Below, one piece after another: positions 1 through 3,999 of a DNA stretch of 20,501 nt. The position numbers and the translations under genes are program-made. Each line of letters opens with the position of its first letter. Position 1 is the first letter of the stretch. The DNA comes from Vicinamibacteria bacterium. Lineage in GTDB: Bacteria; Acidobacteriota; Vicinamibacteria; Vicinamibacterales; UBA2999. The notes under the pieces were generated by a model. The model saw only the letters and a program-made list of their open reading frames with translations. It was not told the DNA's origin and did not search any database. The stretch covers positions 1-20,501 of the forward strand of contig JAICQE010000065.1 of the NCBI GenBank assembly GCA_025938035.1, in the 5' to 3' direction.

Positions 1-158
1 ACCTCGAGATCACCGTCGCCGGCGACGCGCTCACCGTTCGCTTCAACGGCACCGAGGTCACGCGCGCCGGCAATATCACCCGTCAAGCCGGTCCGATCGG
101 AATTCAGGCCGAAACCGGTGCCGTCGACTTCCGCTCGATCGAGAGCACCGAGCGGTAG
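1..158 (+). CDS. C-terminal end of a DUF1080-type (LamG-like fold) protein, partial
   Basis: Open frame from the left edge (first complete codon at base 3) to TAG at 156-158, giving 51 visible residues. The piece reads as alternating beta strands, with LEITVAGDALTVRFNG, then GPIGIQAETGAVDFRSIES just before the end. The pattern G-x-I-G-x-Q-x-E-x-G-x-V-x-F-R-x-I is typical of the last strands of DUF1080 (3-keto-disaccharide hydrolase-type, concanavalin-like) domains, which are often secreted and linked to sugar metabolism. The N-terminus, any signal peptide and the catalytic part are outside the window, so the substrate cannot be judged. No terminator hairpin follows; a 7-bp tandem repeat begins six bases after the stop. 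The family call rests on the motif alone. Confidence 0.6.
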   Translation, partial: LEITVAGDALTVRFNGTEVTRAGNITRQAGPIGIQAETGAVDFRSIESTER

Positions 159-163
159 GATCT

Positions 164-226
164 CTGACTTCCGACTTCCGACTTCTGACTTCCGACTTCT
201 GACTTCCGACTTCTGACTTCTGACTT
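164..226. repeat. 7-bp tandem repeat, nine units of CYGACTT
   Basis: Nine exact-length heptamers CYGACTT run without interruption. The second base varies as T,C,C,T,C,T,C,T,T and all other positions are constant. The array lies just after the stop codon of the DUF1080-type gene. On the minus strand it would translate as KSEVRSQ-like repeats, which is an artefact of the repeat. Such short-period arrays expand by replication slippage. Confidence 0.93.
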
Positions 227-461
227 CCGCTCGATCCGCCTTGCGGGGGATAGCCTATAGGGACGAGAACAGTGCTACACCTGGCGCGGGTGACGTTGCG
301 GGCGAGGACAACACTGCGTCCAGCAATGCGGCGAACGGGCATCAGTCAACACACGCTCGAAGGCATTCTCGGTGGTCGCGCGTGCGACGGAGCACACTAC
401 GTCGATTGATGAGCGCGCCGGAGTGAACGGGCCAGCAGACAGGACGATGCGATGGCGATGG
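227..461. other. No gene recognised between the heptamer array and the cassette array
   Basis: About 235 bases with no convincing reading frame on either strand and no RNA gene recognised. Short open frames here have no family-like sequence. In the orientation of the neighbouring cassettes (minus), this stretch would be the next cassette or the array's outer flank. No gene and no further attC-like pair of core boxes was found. Confidence 0.5.
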
Positions 462-539
462 CGCTAACGATGGAGTGCAGCCGCGTCTGGTGAGGAGCGA
501 AGCGACGAGCCGGACGTCGGCTGGAACGTCTGGTTGGGC
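462..539 (-). other. attC-like recombination site downstream of the DUF1330-like gene
   Basis: Read on the minus strand, the site opens with GCCCAAC (539-533), which fits the R'' core RYYYAAC, one base after the TGA stop of the gene at 541. It closes with GTTAGCG (468-462), which fits G-TTRRRY except at the last two positions. Between them are imperfect inverted arms, CAGCCGACGTCCGG and CCAGACGCGGCTG. These pair with one unpaired extra base, the extrahelical base that integron integrases use to choose the strand. Length is 78 bp, normal for attC. The R' box is weaker than in the companion site at 987-1056. Confidence 0.75.
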
Positions 540-540
540 A

Positions 541-969
541 TCATTGCTCTACCAACGGCAGCAGGCGGGAGTCTTCCAACGCCGCCGTGCGGTGCCCGAT
601 GCCCAGGAGATAGCTCTGATCTGAGGCGAACGCCAAGAACGACGCCAAACTGGCCTGACGCACCAACATTGCGGCGTCCCACCGTTCGTCGCTCGGCCCG
701 ATCAGATACTTGCCACCGCTTCCATAGAACAGGACCTCCCCACCCGACTTCGTGAGGAGAGGTAGCGTGTGATCCATGTACAGCTTGTATGCAGCTTCAC
801 CGCTGATTGGGGCGGCTGGAGCCAGATGCGGGGCATCCGAGTAATCGGCGATCTTCCGGAACCGCATCAAATTGAGCATCACCACCGGTCCCTGAATGCT
901 ACGGCTGAAGAACTCCCGCCCGGCTTCCTGTGTTGGCTCGAGGTGAGGCCTGAACGATTGGTCTGGCAT
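541..969 (-). CDS. DUF1330-like small protein, gene of an integron-type cassette
   Basis: 142 aa, ATG at 969 with AGGAAA (980-975) five bases upstream, TGA at 543-541. Visible motifs are GPVVMLNLMRFR near residue 28, PISGEAAYKLYMDHTLP in the middle, then GGEVLFYGSGG, LIGPSDERWD, and GHRTAALEDSRLLP near the end. This resembles DUF1330 and related dimeric alpha-beta barrel proteins. Such proteins are cytoplasmic, have no signal peptide and no settled reaction. The gene fills a cassette: it starts 17 bases after one attC-like site (987-1056) and ends two bases before the next (462-539). Cassette genes usually lack their own promoter and are read from upstream. The family is a motif-based call; that it is a real gene is well supported by the flanking sites. 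Confidence 0.8.
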   Translation of the reverse strand: MPDQSFRPHLEPTQEAGREFFSRSIQGPVVMLNLMRFRKIADYSDAPHLAPAAPISGEAAYKLYMDHTLPLLTKSGGEVLFYGSGGKYLIGPSDERWDAAMLVRQASLASFLAFASDQSYLLGIGHRTAALEDSRLLPLVEQ

Positions 970-986
970 TGGCGTTTCCTACTGAT

Positions 987-1056
987 GCCTAACGTCCGCG
1001 TTTCAGCCGCGACGGCACGTGAATGGCACGTCGACGGCTGCAAACGCTTGTTGGGC
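987..1056 (-). other. attC site with consensus core boxes and extrahelical base
   Basis: On the minus strand the site starts with GCCCAAC (1056-1050, R'') and ends with GTTAGGC (993-987, R', consensus G-TTRRRY). The arms GCGTTTGCAGCCG and CGGCTGAAACGC pair completely except for one bulged G, the classic L-box asymmetry of attC. The centre GACGTGCC/GGCACGT forms the variable tip. At 70 bp it is a normal-length site. It sits 11 bases after the TAG of the gene at 1068 and 17 bases before the ATG of the gene at 969, exactly as in a cassette array. This is the strongest of the two sites. Confidence 0.87.
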
Positions 1057-1067
1057 GGCCTATAGAG

Positions 1068-1382
1068 CTACGTCAGACCGGCACTCAGCCGTCGCCGAAT
1101 GAGTGTGTCATAAAGCCGTGCGCGAGCATCCATCTGCCGCGGCTTCACCCAATCCCGACCGATCAATTCCCAGTCCGGATCCTCTGGCAGCAACCCCAGC
1201 GTTTCGATGAAGTAGCGATCGACGATGAAGGAGTGTCGTCGATACGCCAGTAGATACCCCCCGTGATGTTCGCGAATGGATCTCGCCTCGGCGTACGAAG
1301 CGCTCCAAATGTTCCAGTGGGCATCGGCGCCATCTGGATACACCAGCGTTCCGAAATCGGTGGAATCAGTGCCACTCAGCAC
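1068..1382 (-). CDS. Conserved-looking hypothetical protein, second cassette gene
   Basis: 104 aa with TAG at 1070-1068, followed after 11 bases by an attC site. The only start in the open frame is GTG at 1382-1380, because an in-frame TAG lies at 1400-1398. The ribosome site is weak, so the N-terminus may be truncated. The protein has no signal peptide or membrane segment. It is rich in aromatic and charged residues: HWNIWSASYAEAR near residue 22, GGYLLAYRRHSFIVDRYFIETLGL in the middle, and PDWELIGRDWVKP near residue 70. I recognise no named family. The protein-like composition, and the attC directly behind it, argue for a true cassette gene. Upstream lies an IS630 remnant, which may have cut into the front of the array. 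Confidence 0.62.
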   Translation of the reverse strand: MLSGTDSTDFGTLVYPDGADAHWNIWSASYAEARSIREHHGGYLLAYRRHSFIVDRYFIETLGLLPEDPDWELIGRDWVKPRQMDARARLYDTLIRRRLSAGLT

Positions 1383-1403
1383 GATTCGTCCGGGCGGCTA
1401 CGA

Positions 1404-1455
1404 CGGTTTGGCCGCCCACGTGCATCACGTGGTGACGGCTACGGGTTTCAAACCG
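1404..1455. repeat. Nested inverted repeat between the cassette array and the IS630 remnant
   Basis: Inner arms CCACGTG (1416-1422) and CACGTGG (1426-1432) have a 3-base loop. GCCG (1411-1414) and CGGC (1436-1439) flank them, and outer arms CGGTTTG (1404-1410) and CAAACCG (1449-1455) enclose them. The outer arms are offset by a one-sided spacer of nine bases. It lacks attC core boxes. Possible roles are a terminator-like hairpin or a remnant of a mobile element end; the sequence does not decide. Confidence 0.5.
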
Positions 1456-1849
1456 CGCCTGTGCGATCTGTGGTTCGGTGACGAGCCTGCGTGATGAGCT
1501 CACTGGTCTTCACGTTGAGCGCCGCAAACAATGGGGTCGTGCCATGCCGCCGATAGTCGTGCGTGCGACCTTCGACTTGGCCGGGCCGCATCGGCAACAC
1601 GGGTTGCGTGCGGTCCAACGCCTGAATCTGCGATTTCTCGTCCACGCAGAACACGACCGCATGCGTCGGTGGATGCATGTACGGGCCGACGATGTCGCGC
1701 ACCTTCTCGATGAGCAGCGGGTCCGTCGACAGCTTGAAGGTCTCGGTGCGATGCGCGGTGAGACAGTGAAGCGGGTCAGCCTTATCGGGCGCAATTCTGG
1801 CGGCCCGTTGTGCCGACGTCAGTGAGTCGAATTCCAGCTTGACACTATA
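1448..1849 (-). pseudogene. Remnant of an IS630-family transposase (central part only)
   Basis: The minus-strand frame is open from a TAG at 1852-1850 to a TGA at 1450-1448. It reads [12 protein letters not shown], then [32 protein letters not shown], and [24 protein letters not shown]. This is the central DDE_3 region of IS630 transposases, and CVDEKS holds the first catalytic Asp. The N-terminal helix-turn-helix part is missing or degenerate before about base 1780. The protein leaves the family pattern after ELI and stops, so the later Asp and Glu are gone. It cannot be active. The upstream end of the open frame runs into the PadR promoter at 1839, so the insertion or its decay shaped that intergenic region. 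Confidence 0.85.
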
Positions 1850-1886
1850 CTACGTTTACAGTAATACTACGCTAACAGTATTACTG
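1839..1886 (+). promoter_or_regulatory. Promoter and double PadR-type operator of the PadR-membrane protein operon
   Basis: A perfect -35 TTGACA (1839-1844) is followed by a weak -10, AATACT at 1863-1868 (18-bp spacer). Over it lie two near-identical 16-mers, TACTACGTTTACAGTA (1848-1863) and TACTACGCTAACAGTA (1865-1880), 17 bp apart. Each has the form TACT-N8-AGTA, the same layout as the known PadR-family ATGT-N8-ACAT site. A perfect 10-bp inverted repeat, CAGTAATACT (1859-1868) with AGTATTACTG (1877-1886), overlaps both. A repressor bound here would cover the -10. Autorepression by the adjacent PadR protein is inferred. Confidence 0.78.
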
Positions 1887-1896
1887 AGGACGGAGC

Positions 1897-2229
1897 ATGG
1901 CACGCCGTGATGACGTTGCGGATCTCGAGGAGTTCGGCCGGTTCGGTGAGCCGGCACTGCTGATCCTCGTCAGCCTCGCCGAAGGTCCCAAGCACGGCTA
2001 CGCGATCACCGAAGACATCGCGTCCTTCGCGGGCGTGCGCTTCGGGCCAGGATCGCTCTACGGCGCGATCGCCAGGCTCGAATCGCGTGGCCTGATCGAG
2101 GGGCTCGACACGGAGGACCGGCGCAATCCCTACCAGCTCACGGCGGTCGGCGCGAAAGCGCTGCGCGCGCGGCTCGCCAGCATGCAGTCAGTGGCGAAGG
2201 TCGGCCAGAGGCGGCTGGCGAAGGCGTGA
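1897..2229 (+). CDS. PadR-family transcriptional repressor
   Basis: 110 aa; ATG at 1897 with GAGGA at 1886-1890 as ribosome site. The winged-helix signature of PadR is clear: PALLILVSLAEGPKHGYAITEDI (residues about 18-41), GPGSLYGAIARLESRGLIE (about 51-69), then the wing with RRNPYQLTAVGAKAL. The C-terminal helix is short, so it belongs to the small PadR class. PadR proteins are cytoplasmic dimers that bind an inverted repeat, often in their own promoter, and release it on binding a small ligand. The next gene starts inside its stop codon region (GTGA overlap), so the two are made together. In Acidobacteria, PadR genes often precede membrane proteins or transporters, as here. The ligand is unknown. 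Confidence 0.93.
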   Translation: MARRDDVADLEEFGRFGEPALLILVSLAEGPKHGYAITEDIASFAGVRFGPGSLYGAIARLESRGLIEGLDTEDRRNPYQLTAVGAKALRARLASMQSVAKVGQRRLAKA

Positions 2230-2885
2230 CCTGGCTGATTCGGCTCTATCCGCCGGCCTGGCGTCGCCGCTATGGCCGGGAGCTCGCGGAATTGCTGGCC
2301 GCTCAGCCAGCCTCGTTCCGCACGGCCGTCGATCTCGTTGCGGGCGCCGTCGATGCCTGGCTCAACCCTCAGTCGTCGACGGCGGTCACGGCTGCCAATG
2401 CGAAAGGAGCAGGAGCGATGGTCCCCAAGATGCTCAAACTCAGATCCGCTGGCTACGGTGCGAACGTCGCGACCGCGGACGATATCAAGAAGGTGTGGTT
2501 GCCTGGAGCAGCATCCTGTCTGTTGTTTTTCGGATTCTATTGGGTGCTCATCTGGTTGCCTTTTGACAAGACCAGATTCCAGTTCCTGGCCATCCCATAT
2601 CTGGTGCTGCCATTCGTCGGCGCCCTCGCCGCATATTGGTCCCGCCGAATGAAGGGTTCACTCCTCGAGCGCATCGTGGCCGCACTGTTCCCTGTATTTG
2701 CGTTTGTCGCGCTATTTGCGGTGAGAATTGTGTATGGATTGTTCTTCGAGGGCGTACCTTATACTCTGCCGCATTTCCTGGCCGGCTTTTCCGTGACCCT
2801 CGTATTCATTGTTGTAGGTGGCCTATTGCTGGTACTTGGCGCATGGCCGTTCTGCCGCCCGCACCTCAGAGAACAGTTGCCCTGA
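2226..2885 (+). CDS. PadR-associated integral membrane protein
   Basis: 219 aa. The GTG start at 2226 overlaps the PadR stop by four bases (GTGA), which indicates translational coupling. The N-terminus LIRLYPPAWRRRYGRELAELL is a short amphipathic segment often seen in membrane proteins encoded next to PadR repressors. A cytoplasmic linker follows (residues about 45-95). Then come four hydrophobic stretches at about 93-112, 118-137, 149-171 and 182-207. The C-terminus is short and charged. No enzyme motif is visible. The likely role is as the regulated partner of PadR or as a membrane sensor. Hydrophobic codons in the second half are less GC-rich (for example ttgtttttcggattctat) than the surroundings. 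Confidence 0.75.
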   Translation: MTWLIRLYPPAWRRRYGRELAELLAAQPASFRTAVDLVAGAVDAWLNPQSSTAVTAANAKGAGAMVPKMLKLRSAGYGANVATADDIKKVWLPGAASCLLFFGFYWVLIWLPFDKTRFQFLAIPYLVLPFVGALAAYWSRRMKGSLLERIVAALFPVFAFVALFAVRIVYGLFFEGVPYTLPHFLAGFSVTLVFIVVGGLLLVLGAWPFCRPHLREQLP

Positions 2886-2942
2886 CAACACCGGGCTGCA
2901 TCAACGGGAAACATCGGTAGAATCGCCGTCGTACTCGACGGC

Positions 2943-3568
2943 ATGGACCTGACCGACGCCCAGTGGGCCGTGCTCGAACCGACGTTCCGTCCTCGCCGTC
3001 GCCCGGATGGGCGCGGCCGGCCGTGGACCGATCCGCGGGCCGTCATGAACGGCGTCCTGTGGGTCCTGCGCACGGGCGCGCCGTGGCACGACCTGCCATC
3101 GCGCTATCCGCCGTACCAGACTTGCCATCGTCGCTTCCAACTCTGGCAGCGCTCGGGCCGCCTCGATCGGCTGCTGCAACGCCTCGCCGAGGACCTCCGG
3201 GACCGCGGCAAAATCGATCTGAGTGAAGCCTTCGTCGACGCGACCTTCGCCTCGGCGAAAAAAGGGGCCCTGAAATCGGTCCAACGCGCCGTGGCAAAGG
3301 CTCCAAGGTCATGGCGATCTGCGACCGCGGCGGTCTTCCTATCGCCGTGCACGTGGCCAGCGCTTCACCGTATGAGCCACACCTCGTCCCCGCCACCCTC
3401 GACGCGCGCTTCCTCCCCGACCTCCCGTGGTGCCTGATCGGCGACCGCGGCTATGACAGCGATGGACTCGACGACCTGCTGATGACGCAGTACGGCATCG
3501 AGATGATCGCGGCGAATCGTCGGGGCCGCGCGAAGACGCAGGACGGCCGGCCGTCCTTGCGTTATTAA
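2943..3568 (+). pseudogene. IS5-family transposase, frameshifted and lacking its 3' end
   Basis: The first frame (ATG 2943) encodes LTDAQWAVLEPTF, GVLWVLRTGAPWHDLP and EAFVDATFASAKK, the N-terminal half of an IS5-family (IS427-like) transposase; the first catalytic Asp is residue 99. At the run A6G4 (3258-3267) the family sequence continues in the -1 frame: GPTRRGKGSKVMAICDR, ASASPYEPHLVPATLDARF, LIGDRGYDSD with the second Asp, and RRGRAKTQDGRPSLRY, ending at TAA 3566-3568. Family members continue with RRWKxERLFAWL, which holds the catalytic Glu; this is absent. The element is therefore inactive in cis. The frame change could be programmed -1 frameshifting, as in many IS427 elements, or loss of one G. 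The break coincides with the next promoter. Confidence 0.88.
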
Positions 3569-3590
3569 CTACGATTGTAGTAGATATACC
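3557..3590 (+). promoter_or_regulatory. BlaI-type operator and promoter of module 1
   Basis: The inverted repeat ACTACgattGTAGT (3568-3581) matches the bla/mec operator core TACA-N2-TGTA with one mismatch. It lies between a weak -35 (TTATTA 3562-3567 or TTGCGT 3557-3562) and a -10 candidate (TATACC 3585-3590 or TAGATA 3581-3586). The BlaI gene starts 31 bases downstream. The operator begins inside the last codon of the IS5 remnant. Confidence 0.77.
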
Positions 3591-3612
3591 CACGTTATTA
3601 GGAGGGACGCCC

Positions 3613-3999
3613 GTGGCACTCCCCCGCCTGTCGAAGCTCGAGCTGCAGATCATGGAGGCCTTCTGGACGCGAGGTGCCTCGTCGGTCCGCGAGATCCAGG
3701 AATTCTTTCCAGAGAAAGAGCGTCCGGCCTACACGACGGTGCAGACCATCGTCTATCGCCTCGAGGCGAAGAAGGCCGTCCGCCGGATGAAGAAGATCGG
3801 CAACGCGCACATTTTCGAGCCCGTCGTCTCGCGGACGGCGACGCAACGCCGGCTGATCGACGAGCTCCTCGGCTTCTTCGGCGGCCGATCGCAGCCTGTC
3901 GTCGCCCACCTGATCGAGTCCGGCAAGCTGACGCTGGAGGACGTCCAGGAAGCGGAACAGCTGCTTCGAAAGCTTCCCAGGAAGGAGAAGGGACGATGA
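3613..3999 (+). CDS. BlaI/MecI-family repressor, module 1
   Basis: 128 aa; GTG start at 3613 with a strong AGGAGGG (3600-3606) six bases before it. The winged helix is typical: LSKLELQIMEAFWTRGASSVREIQEFF, then AYTTVQTIVYRLEAKKAVRRMKKIGNAHIFEPVVSR (residues about 38-78). The C-terminal dimerisation part FFGGRSQPVVAHLIESGKLTLEDVQEAEQLLRKL completes the family length (usually 120-130). BlaI proteins are cytoplasmic dimers that repress the operon until the partner M56 receptor triggers their cleavage. A BlaI-type operator lies in its own promoter. Its stop overlaps the start of the M56 gene (ATGA), which couples repressor and receptor. No beta-lactamase is nearby, so the regulated function is not penicillin resistance as far as can be seen. 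Confidence 0.94.
   Translation: MALPRLSKLELQIMEAFWTRGASSVREIQEFFPEKERPAYTTVQTIVYRLEAKKAVRRMKKIGNAHIFEPVVSRTATQRRLIDELLGFFGGRSQPVVAHLIESGKLTLEDVQEAEQLLRKLPRKEKGR

Noticed and set aside
76..342. Minus-strand open frame with repeated KSEV-type residues
   Set aside because: The residues are only a translation of the CYGACTT tandem repeat, and the frame runs over the end of the DUF1080-type gene.
1404..1455. Nested hairpin upstream of the cassette genes considered as a third attC site
   Set aside because: It lacks RYYYAAC and GTTRRRY boxes in the needed order on either strand, and its arms are offset by a nine-base one-sided spacer.
1448..3568. A composite transposon formed by the IS630 and IS5 remnants around the PadR operon
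   Set aside because: The two belong to different families, point in opposite directions, are both incomplete, and show no shared terminal repeats.
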